From: an uncultured Lachnospiraceae bacterium
GTDB taxonomy: Bacteria; Bacillota; Clostridia; Lachnospirales; Lachnospiraceae
DNA length: 64,000 bases
Assembly: GCA_910586585.1 (NCBI GenBank)
Contig: CAJUKA010000001.1
Location: 141,726 to 205,725 of the forward strand
Reading direction: 5' to 3'
The stretch's first letter is position 1. The number at the start of each line of letters is the position of its first letter. The notes below the pieces were generated by a model. The model was not told where the DNA came from. It did not search any database and was given only the letters and a program-made list of their open reading frames with translations. The translations under genes were made by a program, and so were the position numbers. Shown in pieces: positions 17,997 through 26,443 of this stretch.

Positions 17997-19913
17997 ATGA
18001 AATCCCTAAAAGATATCAAACAAAGCAAAATAATGACAGCGGCATGCGGTATTTTCACAGCAGCCATTTTGATGATGCATTATGAAGTGGTCTCAGATGA
18101 AATGATTGAAAGTATAGTGCCGGATAGCGGAAGAATTGTCAGATTTTTGTTGAAACTGCTCTATGCAATAGAGGATAATTTTGTATTGGGGATTCTTGTG
18201 GCACTTTTTTGCTTTCTTTTATATCAATATTCTTTTTGCCTAGGAAAATTAAAGACACATGAGGGTATTCTTGGAATACTTATGGCATTGACGATGCTGT
18301 TTGGAAGAGCATTTGAGGAATTCGGCACCACACAGATTTTTGTGATGGGTTCAGCGCAGGTTGTTAAGACAGTATTGATTTTGGCAGGATATTTGTTGTT
18401 TTTTCCACAGCTTGTCAAGGCAGTAAGTGCATACAGCCGCACACATTTATGTTTTCAGAGCGGTTTTGATATCGAAAATCCTAAACGATACAGATGGGGT
18501 GTATTTGGAATTTTGATAGCAGTCTGGAGCATTCATTTGATTGCATTTCTTCCTGGAATGTTTATGGGCGACACCGAAGATATTATCTACATGGCGTACA
18601 ATTATCATACAGGGCTTGCAGACACAGTGGAATTGATTTCAGAAGATGTGCTTTTGGTGGATCATCATTCCGTATTGTATACTGTTTTACTAGGGTTTTT
18701 TGTCAAGGCTGGAAGGTTTTTGTTTCATTCTGAAAATACAGGAATTTTTTTCTATACAATCGCACAGGAATTGTTTACGGCATGGGTGCTGGCACAAGGG
18801 CTGTATCAGCTCAAAAAGTATCGTGTAAATGCTGCAGTCAGGACCTTTATTTTATTGTTTTTATGCCTTTTTCCATGGATTCCCAGATATGCGATTATGG
18901 CGACAAAAGATACATTGTTTGCAGATTTTTTGATGTTGTATTTGCTGACAATCCTTGATATTGCGGAGGAAAGACCAGAAAAGATACCAGTAAAACATCT
19001 TGTGGCGTTAGCTGTTTATGCAGTACTAATTTTTCTTTTGCGAAAAAATGGCTTGTATGCAGTACTGTTGTCGCAGCCGTTTTTGTTGATGCTGAACAAG
19101 AAATGGCTCAAAGCTGTTGCGCTTGTGATGTTATGCATTTTTTTGTCAAAATTTGTTTATTCAGATGTGATACTTCCAGCAGCACAGATCACAGATGGAA
19201 GTGTCAGTGCGGCACTGTCAATACCATTGCAGCAGACATCACGGTATTTGAAATATTATGGCGATGAGGTCACGCAGGAGGAAAAAGAGGCGATTTCGGC
19301 AGTTGCAGATTATGATGCGCTTCCTGAAGTGTATTGGCCAGACCGTTCAGACTGGGCAAAAGCCTGTTGGAAAAAAGAAGCAGACAGCGAGGATATGAAA
19401 AACTATTTTGCTGTGTGGGCAAAGATGCTTATGAAGCACCCACTTACGTATGTTGCGGCGACGGCAAACAATTATTATGCATATTTTTATCCGGTTGTTG
19501 TGGATTTGTATGAGTTTGAAAGAGCCAGTGACGGCAGTATTGCCAGTGCGAATGTGGATGGGTATTTTGCATTTGCCGCTTCAAAAAGCAGAATTTCCTT
19601 GGCATTTCGGCGACTGCTTCGGTTTGGGGATGCAGTGTTTATGAAGATTCCGCTTATCAATCTGCTCTGCACCAGTGCATTGTATATCTGGATGCTGGTT
19701 TTTGCATGGACTAGAAGCATTGTGAAAAAGGACAGAAATCTGCTGATGCTTGTGATTCCTATGTTGATGCTGGTGCTGACAATTCTTTCTGGACCATGCA
19801 ATGGAAATATTTACCATCGCTTTACGTATCCGGTAGCAATGTGTATTCCGCTTGTCGTAGGATACGGCTTCAGGAATGGGACAAAAAATGAGGAGGAAAA
19901 CTGCAATGATTGA
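17997..19913 (+). CDS. DUF6020 family polytopic membrane protein, possible GT-C type transferase
   Basis: A 638-residue protein with about 11-13 hydrophobic helices. The loop after the fifth or so helix reads GMFMGDTEDIIYMAYNYH, followed by DHHSVLYTVLLG, giving acidic and His residues at the position where GT-C enzymes keep catalytic acids. A soluble stretch around residues 390-470 precedes the last helices. I recognise the pattern as DUF6020, found in Firmicutes surface-glycan loci; function is unproven. It separates the aminotransferase from its ketoisomerase partner, and its last bases overlap the ketoisomerase start. The RBS TAGGAGAAAG precedes ATG 17997. Confidence 0.75.
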   Translation: MKSLKDIKQSKIMTAACGIFTAAILMMHYEVVSDEMIESIVPDSGRIVRFLLKLLYAIEDNFVLGILVALFCFLLYQYSFCLGKLKTHEGILGILMALTMLFGRAFEEFGTTQIFVMGSAQVVKTVLILAGYLLFFPQLVKAVSAYSRTHLCFQSGFDIENPKRYRWGVFGILIAVWSIHLIAFLPGMFMGDTEDIIYMAYNYHTGLADTVELISEDVLLVDHHSVLYTVLLGFFVKAGRFLFHSENTGIFFYTIAQELFTAWVLAQGLYQLKKYRVNAAVRTFILLFLCLFPWIPRYAIMATKDTLFADFLMLYLLTILDIAEERPEKIPVKHLVALAVYAVLIFLLRKNGLYAVLLSQPFLLMLNKKWLKAVALVMLCIFLSKFVYSDVILPAAQITDGSVSAALSIPLQQTSRYLKYYGDEVTQEEKEAISAVADYDALPEVYWPDRSDWAKACWKKEADSEDMKNYFAVWAKMLMKHPLTYVAATANNYYAYFYPVVVDLYEFERASDGSIASANVDGYFAFAASKSRISLAFRRLLRFGDAVFMKIPLINLLCTSALYIWMLVFAWTRSIVKKDRNLLMLVIPMLMLVLTILSGPCNGNIYHRFTYPVAMCIPLVVGYGFRNGTKNEEENCND

Positions 19914-20325
19914 GAATTGCAAGCTGATAGAATTTCCGCAAAATGGAGATGAACGGGGACATCTGGTAGTAGTAGAGGCAAACAAGGATATTCCGTTTGC
20001 GATCAAAAGGGTATTTTATATTTATGGTTCTGATCAGGACGTGATTCGGGGACGTCATGCAAATTATAATTCTGAGTTTGTACTAATCAATGTGGCGGGA
20101 ACCTCCAAAGTGAAAGTTGATGATGGTATCAGCCAGAAAATATTTGACCTTGACAGGCCCCATATTGGTATTTATCTTCCCAAGCTGGTATGGAAAGATA
20201 TGTATGATTTTTCGAAAGATTCGGTTCTTTTGTGTCTTGCAAGCGAGCACTATGACGCAGCCGAATATATCAGGGATTATGAAACCTATTTGAGTCTGAT
20301 GAGGAATAACAGGGAAAATAAATGA
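19906..20325 (+). CDS. Sugar 3,4-ketoisomerase of the WxcM/FdtA/QdtA cupin family
   Basis: 139 residues from ATG 19906, preceded by GAGGAGGAAAA and overlapping the upstream stop. It is a small cupin matching the FdtA family: ERGHLVVVEA, FAIKRVFYIYG, VIRGRHANYNSEF and LPKLVWKDMYDFS. These enzymes convert dTDP-4-keto-6-deoxyglucose to its 3-keto isomer, the substrate of the aminotransferase at 16882. The active-site region reads H-A-N where characterised FdtA and QdtA enzymes have H-A-H; other family members with HAN exist as far as I recall. No N-acetyltransferase (FdtC/QdtC type) is adjacent. Confidence 0.9.
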   Translation: MIENCKLIEFPQNGDERGHLVVVEANKDIPFAIKRVFYIYGSDQDVIRGRHANYNSEFVLINVAGTSKVKVDDGISQKIFDLDRPHIGIYLPKLVWKDMYDFSKDSVLLCLASEHYDAAEYIRDYETYLSLMRNNRENK

Positions 20326-21146
20326 AAAACTATTTGAAGAAGATTAAAAATATTCCCAAAAGGATAGAACGGGAAATCGAAGCGTTTCAATATCGCAATG
20401 GACGCTATGCAGGTGTGCTTCGGATTTTGAATACTGAGGAGTCTCTTTCTTATATCGAGAAGCATCCCATCAGTTTTTATCGATATGGAGATGGTGAAAT
20501 TGCGCTGATGATGGGAGAGGGAATTCCCTTTCAAAAGGCAGATAAACGATTGGCAAAAAGACTAAGAGATCTGCTTACGGTGAATGAAAAAGGTATCAAA
20601 GCAGCGATCCCATATTGCTATTTTCACTATGAGCAGGGGTTGGTTGATATTGTAGAGGGCTTTAACTATGCAATGAAATGCCAGCGCAGATTTCTGCTGG
20701 ATCACTGTCGGCGGGATATCGTTTATTTAGATACTTCTATTACGCAAATCTATCAAAGCTATGAAACTTATGATTTTGCACGATATTTTGAACGGGTAAA
20801 AAAACTATTTTGCGGCAGAAAAGTGACAGTGATATGCGGGAAGGGCATTTTTCAGAATATTCAATATAATCTGCTGGATTTGTGCGAATCAATCACATAT
20901 ATGGAGGCACCAAGCAAGAATGCATTTTCAGAATATCAGGACATTTTGAAGAGGGCGCTTACAATACCCAAGGACTCACTCATTTGTATTGTCTTGGGAC
21001 CGACGGCAAAACCGTTAGCATATGATTTGCACAGGCAAGGGTATCAGGCATGGGATATTGGACATTTTATCAAGGATTATGATGCATACTGCAAAAAAGC
21101 AGCCAGAACGGCGGACACTATCGCAGCATTCTACAGACCAGATTAA
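20322..21146 (+). CDS. GT-D fold glycosyltransferase (DUF1792 family)
   Basis: 274 residues with the DUF1792/GT-D hallmark SFYRYGDGEIALMMG, where D57-G-E59 is the D-x-E metal motif described for this fold. Other family blocks are FQKADKRLAKRLRDLL, the DHCRRD segment, VTVICGKGIF and the C-terminal LGPTAKPLAYDL followed by GYQAWDIGH. The founding member is a glucosyltransferase acting on a streptococcal adhesin glycan; the donor here is unknown. It starts with an ATGA overlap on the ketoisomerase stop. The C-terminal half of the next gene is a paralogous domain. Confidence 0.9.
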   Translation: MKNYLKKIKNIPKRIEREIEAFQYRNGRYAGVLRILNTEESLSYIEKHPISFYRYGDGEIALMMGEGIPFQKADKRLAKRLRDLLTVNEKGIKAAIPYCYFHYEQGLVDIVEGFNYAMKCQRRFLLDHCRRDIVYLDTSITQIYQSYETYDFARYFERVKKLFCGRKVTVICGKGIFQNIQYNLLDLCESITYMEAPSKNAFSEYQDILKRALTIPKDSLICIVLGPTAKPLAYDLHRQGYQAWDIGHFIKDYDAYCKKAARTADTIAAFYRPD

Positions 21147-21160
21147 GGAGAACAGAGCAG

Positions 21161-22831
21161 ATGAAAAATAACGTATCAGTAATTGTTTTTTCAAAAGGCA
21201 GACCCATGCAGCTACATGCATATCTTGAGAGCATGCTTAAATTTTCGGACGCAGCACCAGAAGATATCACTGTATTGTGCTGTGAGACGGAAGGAATACG
21301 ATATGATAAAGTAAAAGCGCAGTTTGCACAGGTGAACTGGTGTATAGAAAAAAAATTTGAGGAAGATTTGAAAAAGGCGGTAGCTGCCGCAGGCGATTAT
21401 ATTATTTTTGGCTGTGATGATGTGGTGTTCACCAGACCTTTTGCGCTTCAAAAGGCGGCTGCATATCTGGAACAGTCGCCAGAGGTGTTTGGATTTAGTA
21501 TTCGTTTGGGACAAAATATAGTGCCCTATCCCAAAAGAGCTGTCTGCAAGGATGGCATTATGAAATGGAACTGGGAAGAGTGCGGGGAGCAGCACTATAG
21601 TTATCCATGGGAGCTTGACTGTACTGTGTACAGAAAATCCGATGTGCAAAGATTAATTGACCAAGAAGAAAAGGCGATCAAGAACCCCAATTATTTAGAG
21701 GCAATCATCAGTATCCACAACAGAAGCATAAAAATTCAAAGAAAGTATCTGGCGTGCAATCAGGATCATGGCTGTGCGGTGGTGATAACGGTCAATCGTG
21801 TGCAGGAGTCCTACCAGAATGGTTTTGACGACAGTATGATGACAGATATTTATTCGCTCGACAAACTTTATAATGATGAGGATAACACGCTGGATATCGA
21901 CAAAATTGCACAGCTAGAGAATCATGTGGTGCATGTAGGGTCAGAATATTTTCTACTGCGCAGGGAAAACAAAGCATATTCCCAGCAAAGTCTTAAGAGA
22001 AAGCAATGGAAGAATTTAACAGGAAAGATAGAAAAATTTGGCCGAAAAAGCTATAATTATGTGGAAAGACGTGTTTACCGGCATGGGCTTTTTGAGAAGA
22101 AGCTGTGTATTTTGAATACCAAAAAGACATTAAAGACCCTGATGGATACCCAAAAAAGCTTTGTCAGGTTTGGAGAGAGTGAGATTTTATTGATGCAGGG
22201 AAAAACGGTATCATCGCAGCAGTATGATGAGAAACTAGCGCGGCGTCTCAAAAAGATACTTGCTTCGAAAGAAGAAAACCTGCTGATAGGAATTCCATAT
22301 TATTATATTTATCCAAGAGAGAAAATGACGCCATATATGGAGATACGTTCGCTGTCCGTTGCAGACCAGAGACGCTTTTTATTTGGACATTGCAGAAGAG
22401 ATACAGAATATATCGACGCGGGATTTACCCAGGCGTATCATCTTTATGAGACATATGACTTTGAAAAACATTTTAAAAGGGCGGAAAAACTTCTTTCAGG
22501 CAGGGATGTGACTGTGATTTGCGGTGAGGGTGCATTGGACAGACTGCAGTATCGTTTGCTGGATGTGTGCAAATCGGTTGCGTATCAGTATGGTCCGGCA
22601 TCGGAGGCATTTTCTCATTACAATGAAATATTGAAACAGGCTTTGAAAATTAAAAAGGACAGATTAATCTGTGTGGCATTGGGACCAACTGCCAAACCAT
22701 TAGTATATGACTTGTACAAAAAAGGATATCAGGTATGGGATATTGGCCATTTGCCAAAGGATTATGATGCATACAAAAGAAACAAGCCAAGGACAGAGGC
22801 AGATATTATACAATTTTATTTGCCGGATTGA
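21161..22831 (+). CDS. Two-domain glycosyltransferase: GT2-like domain fused to a GT-D (DUF1792) domain with altered motif
   Basis: A 556-residue protein. Residues 1-265 resemble a GT-A transferase: VSVIVFSKGRPMQLHAYLE at the N-terminus, then YIIFGCDDVVF (85-90) at the metal-site position. Residues 310-556 are a DUF1792 domain parallel to the gene at 20322: GHCRRDTEYID, RDVTVICGEGAL, LGPTAKPLVYDL, YQVWDIGHLPKDYDAY. The key motif RYGDGE is RFGESE here (336-341), so the D-x-E metal pair becomes E-x-E. Either the domain keeps activity with a Glu or it has become structural. The fusion would let two successive sugars be added by one protein. The RBS AAGGAGAACAG precedes ATG 21161. Confidence 0.88.
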   Translation: MKNNVSVIVFSKGRPMQLHAYLESMLKFSDAAPEDITVLCCETEGIRYDKVKAQFAQVNWCIEKKFEEDLKKAVAAAGDYIIFGCDDVVFTRPFALQKAAAYLEQSPEVFGFSIRLGQNIVPYPKRAVCKDGIMKWNWEECGEQHYSYPWELDCTVYRKSDVQRLIDQEEKAIKNPNYLEAIISIHNRSIKIQRKYLACNQDHGCAVVITVNRVQESYQNGFDDSMMTDIYSLDKLYNDEDNTLDIDKIAQLENHVVHVGSEYFLLRRENKAYSQQSLKRKQWKNLTGKIEKFGRKSYNYVERRVYRHGLFEKKLCILNTKKTLKTLMDTQKSFVRFGESEILLMQGKTVSSQQYDEKLARRLKKILASKEENLLIGIPYYYIYPREKMTPYMEIRSLSVADQRRFLFGHCRRDTEYIDAGFTQAYHLYETYDFEKHFKRAEKLLSGRDVTVICGEGALDRLQYRLLDVCKSVAYQYGPASEAFSHYNEILKQALKIKKDRLICVALGPTAKPLVYDLYKKGYQVWDIGHLPKDYDAYKRNKPRTEADIIQFYLPD

Positions 22832-22846
22832 GACGGAGGCAGATTT

Positions 22847-23596
22847 ATGCGGAATATAGCAGACTATGAACAGCAATATATGGAACATCCTTTTGAGCGC
22901 ACACAGGAGGGCTACAGAAGAAAGCAAATAAAATCTATGATAGATACTTATGCAAAAGCTGGAAATGCTATCTTAGAAATTGGATGCGGACTTTCTCCAT
23001 TGTTTGCAGATTATCAGGATGAATATTTGTTTACGGTTGTAGAACCTGCAAAGCATTGTTATCAGAATGCATGTTCTTTGGCTGAATCATATCAAAATGT
23101 CAAATGTTTTCAGGGGTTCTTTGAAGAGGTGGTATCCCAGCTTGGAGAAAAACCATTTGATATGATTATCTGTTCTAGTTTATTGCATGAAGTAGAACAG
23201 CCACAGCTTTTGCTGCGTGCAATCGGCTGTTTATGCCATTCCCAAACCATTGTTCATATCAATGTGCCAAATGCATTTTCATTTCATCGCTTGCTGGCAA
23301 AAGAAATGGGCTTTATACAGGATGTTCACCAATTATCAGACGCCAACAAGACATTGCAGCAGTACCATGTATTTGATATGGAAACACTCACGCAGTTGGC
23401 TGTCAGTGAGGGCTTTGCGGTGGTGGATGCAGGAACTTATTTTTTGAAACCATTTACTCACCAGCAGATGCAGCAATGTCTCGATGCAGAAATTTTGAAT
23501 CATGATATTTTAAATGCACTGGATCAGATGTGCACTTCATATATGAAAGAGTATGGCTCAGAGATTTATCTGAATATGCACAAAATTTGTAAGTAA
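22847..23596 (+). CDS. SAM-dependent class I methyltransferase
   Basis: 249 residues. Motif I of class I methyltransferases is ILEIGCGLSPLF (near 42-53), followed by a motif II acidic region FTVVEPAKHC and motif IV DMIICSSLLHEVEQP. The Rossmann-like domain fills most of the protein, with no membrane segment. In this setting it most likely methylates a sugar nucleotide or a glycan hydroxyl, or caps a chain end; the substrate is not readable. The RBS ACGGAGGCAG lies upstream of ATG 22847. A 70-base gap separates it from ABC exporter 2. Confidence 0.88.
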   Translation: MRNIADYEQQYMEHPFERTQEGYRRKQIKSMIDTYAKAGNAILEIGCGLSPLFADYQDEYLFTVVEPAKHCYQNACSLAESYQNVKCFQGFFEEVVSQLGEKPFDMIICSSLLHEVEQPQLLLRAIGCLCHSQTIVHINVPNAFSFHRLLAKEMGFIQDVHQLSDANKTLQQYHVFDMETLTQLAVSEGFAVVDAGTYFLKPFTHQQMQQCLDAEILNHDILNALDQMCTSYMKEYGSEIYLNMHKICK

Positions 23597-23666
23597 AATA
23601 CTTACATAGATAAACTGTGAAGATATTTTAGTTAGAAGCGCCTTAATGGCATGATATGGAGTGAAA

Positions 23667-25430
23667 ATGTTAAAAAAAATTAATTATGTACTAGATAAAC
23701 GACAGAAAATTAATTTATGTATTTTGCTGGTTATTATTTTTATTGGCGCCTTTGTGGAGCTTTTGGGGGTGTCGGCAATCCTGCCAATTGTGAATATTGC
23801 ACTAAATCCGTCTTATATTGATGAAAAATGGTATCTTGTTTTGATTTGGGATATTATGGGCTTTGTGGACGTCAGACAGATGGTTGCATTTATGTCAGGG
23901 GTATTGATTGTGATCTATATTGTAAAAAATATTTATATTACAATGATGTATAGTTTGCAGTACCGGCTGGTTTTTAACAATCAAAAACGGCTTGCGGTGA
24001 AAATGATGGATTGTTATATGCACCAGAATTATCTGTTTCATGTGTCCAAAAATGTAGCAGAGCTGCAAAGAAACGTAACAGCGGATGTAAATGGATTTTT
24101 TACTGCAGTGTTAAATACATTGCAGCTTGCAGCGGAGGTAAGCGTTAGTTTAGCGCTGATTGTCTTTTTGTTTACGCTGGACTATGTGACAACGATTGCG
24201 GTGGCAGCGTTGGTGGTTGTATTTGGCGCTTTTTTTACACTGATATACAAAAAGGTGCTGGTGCAGAAAGGAGAGCGCAACAGAGACTTAAATGTTCAGG
24301 TAACAAAATGGATTTTGCAGGCGTTTTCAGGAATTAAGGAAATAAAAGTTGCGAATAATGAAGCATTTTTTGTTCATAATTATGAGGATAATTATGGACA
24401 GTTTGCTGTGTTGCAAAGACAGCAGTCCATGCTCAAATTTCTCCCGCGCCCGCTGATGGAATCGTTGTGTATTTGTGGACTCCTGCTTGCGGTAATTATC
24501 AAAATGCAGTTTTCTGACGGGAATATTGAAGCCTTTATCCCTGTCCTGTCTGCCTTTGCAATTGCTGCGTTTCGTCTTCTTCCATCATTTAACCGCATTA
24601 CAGGCTTTCTTGGCGGAATTATGTTTGATTTGCCAGCGATAGATGCAGTGTACCATGATTTGGTAGAGATAGAAGAACTGATGAAACAGCAAAAGGAGGA
24701 GGAAAGCAGCTCTTCACAGATTGCATTGAATGAGACAATCACGATGGATCATATTTCTTTTCATTATCCGGAGTCACAGCAGTGGATTCTCAAAGATGCC
24801 AGTCTCAGCATAAAAAAGAACAGTTCAATTGCGCTGATTGGAGCGTCAGGAGCAGGAAAAACCACAGCAGTAGATATTATATTGGGTCTTTTGGAGCCAC
24901 AGAAAGGAAACATAGAGGTTGATGGGGAAAATATCCGCAAACAAATGGCATCATGGCATAATTGTATTGGATATATCCCGCAGACAATCTATCTGATGGA
25001 TGATACAATCCGCGCCAACATTGCATTTGGAATTCCAAAAGAAGAGGTGGACGACGCCAGAATTGAACAGGCGATGAAAGAGGCGCAGCTAGACAGTTTT
25101 GTTCATTCACTTCCAGACAAAGCAGATACTGTGATTGGTGACAGAGGGGTGAAGCTTTCGGGCGGACAGCGCCAAAGAATAGGAATTGCCAGAGCATTGT
25201 ACAGAGATCCGCAGGTATTGATTTTGGATGAGGCTACTTCAGCACTTGACAATGAGACAGAAAAGGAAGTTATGGAGGCGATAGAAGGACTTCATGGGCA
25301 GCGGACAATGATTGTCATTGCGCACAGACTGACAACAATCAAAAATTGTGACGCAATCTATGAGGTGTCTGATGGGCAGATTACGCAAAGGACACATCAG
25401 GAAATTTTTGGGCAGACAGCGAGAGGATAG
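23667..25430 (+). CDS. ABC half-transporter with fused permease and ATPase (PglK/MsbA-like), copy 2
   Basis: 587 residues from ATG 23667, five bases after GGAG; the GTG at 23661 overlaps that site. The transmembrane domain (about 1-325) has six helices. The ATPase has Walker A GASGAGKTT, a Q-loop with IPQTIYL, the signature LSGGQRQR, Walker B LILDEA and H-loop IAHRL. The closest relatives in the window are the genes at 3862 and 40053. No block-B-like gene set follows; instead there is a FemAB-like gene and membrane proteins, so this exporter may serve a third glycan made by the 12-32 kb genes. Confidence 0.95.
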   Translation: MLKKINYVLDKRQKINLCILLVIIFIGAFVELLGVSAILPIVNIALNPSYIDEKWYLVLIWDIMGFVDVRQMVAFMSGVLIVIYIVKNIYITMMYSLQYRLVFNNQKRLAVKMMDCYMHQNYLFHVSKNVAELQRNVTADVNGFFTAVLNTLQLAAEVSVSLALIVFLFTLDYVTTIAVAALVVVFGAFFTLIYKKVLVQKGERNRDLNVQVTKWILQAFSGIKEIKVANNEAFFVHNYEDNYGQFAVLQRQQSMLKFLPRPLMESLCICGLLLAVIIKMQFSDGNIEAFIPVLSAFAIAAFRLLPSFNRITGFLGGIMFDLPAIDAVYHDLVEIEELMKQQKEEESSSSQIALNETITMDHISFHYPESQQWILKDASLSIKKNSSIALIGASGAGKTTAVDIILGLLEPQKGNIEVDGENIRKQMASWHNCIGYIPQTIYLMDDTIRANIAFGIPKEEVDDARIEQAMKEAQLDSFVHSLPDKADTVIGDRGVKLSGGQRQRIGIARALYRDPQVLILDEATSALDNETEKEVMEAIEGLHGQRTMIVIAHRLTTIKNCDAIYEVSDGQITQRTHQEIFGQTARG

Positions 25431-25434
25431 AGAT

Positions 25435-26424
25435 ATGGTAGAGCTGAAAATAAAAGAATACGAGAATGCAGATAAGGAAAAATGGGATACGTTTGTGATG
25501 AAACAGTCTGTCAATGGAACATTTCTTCAGACCAAGAATTTTTTGGATTATCATGGAGACCGATTTGAAGATGCATCTTTGATACTATATAAGGGAAATG
25601 ATACACTCGTTGCAGTTATTCCAGCATGTCAACTGATAGAAAATGGAAGAAAAATATTTTCTGCACACTGCGGCAGTACTTTTGGCGGGATTGTTATGAG
25701 TGAGGCGTTTTATAATATTGAGCATATGGATGCAGTGCTGACGATTCTAGAGAAATACCTGCGTCATAAGGGTTTTATGGAGGTGCATATAAAGCCTGCC
25801 AGTGATATTTTTGCCAAGCAAAGCGGAAATTTGCTGTATTACTTTTTATTTCAAAGAGGTTATACCACATTTGAGGAATTGAGCTGTTATATTGACTTTA
25901 GAGACTATAAAGACGATATTGCGTCCAATTTTTCCTCTGGCAGAAGGCGCGATTATAAATATTCTCTCAAAAATGAGTTGTCGTTTAAAATGCTTCAAAC
26001 ATCTTCTGAAATAGAAGCGTTTTATGAAATCTTGTGTGGCAATCTCCGGAAATTTGATGCAAAACCAGTGCATACGCTTGAGCAGATGCTTGAATTTAAA
26101 GAGCATCGTTTGAAAGATGTGGTAGAATTCTATGGAGTGTTTCACGAAGAACGAATGATAGCCGGAAGCATGGTATTTTTATTTGGACAAGCGGTATTTC
26201 ATACGCAGTATCTTGCAGCCGATCAAAGCTGCCTGAAGCTGTTTCCTATGAACTTTCTTGATACGAACCTTATCAGTACTGCACGTGCACGGGGATTTCG
26301 ATATTTTTCTTTTGGAACAAGTACAGAAGAGCACGGTAAAATACTAAATAAAAAACTTGCAGAATTCAAAGAGGGCTTTGGTTCATGTTATGGAACAAAC
26401 AGGACATTTGTGAAGGAGCTGTAA
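25435..26424 (+). CDS. FemAB/GNAT-like acyl- or aminoacyl-transferase
   Basis: 329 residues from ATG 25435, four bases after the ABC stop, with GAGAGGATAGAG upstream. Layout and motifs fit the double-GNAT FemAB/Acetyltransf_6 group: FLQTKNFLDYHGDRFED at the start, then a GSTFGGIV segment, SSGRRRDYKYSLKNEL, and RGFRYFSFGTSTEEHG with KEGFGS near the C-terminus. Related proteins in polysaccharide loci acylate amino-sugars or sugar nucleotides. It is therefore a candidate for N-acylating the amino-deoxyhexose made by genes 16882 and 19906, which lack an adjacent FdtC; that link is inference. Confidence 0.75.
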   Translation: MVELKIKEYENADKEKWDTFVMKQSVNGTFLQTKNFLDYHGDRFEDASLILYKGNDTLVAVIPACQLIENGRKIFSAHCGSTFGGIVMSEAFYNIEHMDAVLTILEKYLRHKGFMEVHIKPASDIFAKQSGNLLYYFLFQRGYTTFEELSCYIDFRDYKDDIASNFSSGRRRDYKYSLKNELSFKMLQTSSEIEAFYEILCGNLRKFDAKPVHTLEQMLEFKEHRLKDVVEFYGVFHEERMIAGSMVFLFGQAVFHTQYLAADQSCLKLFPMNFLDTNLISTARARGFRYFSFGTSTEEHGKILNKKLAEFKEGFGSCYGTNRTFVKEL

Positions 26425-26443
26425 GGAAAACAGGGGGCGGCCG

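Noticed and set aside
23597..23666. Possible terminator before ABC exporter 2
   Set aside because: The GCGCC...GGC-like pairing is too short and lacks a T-run.
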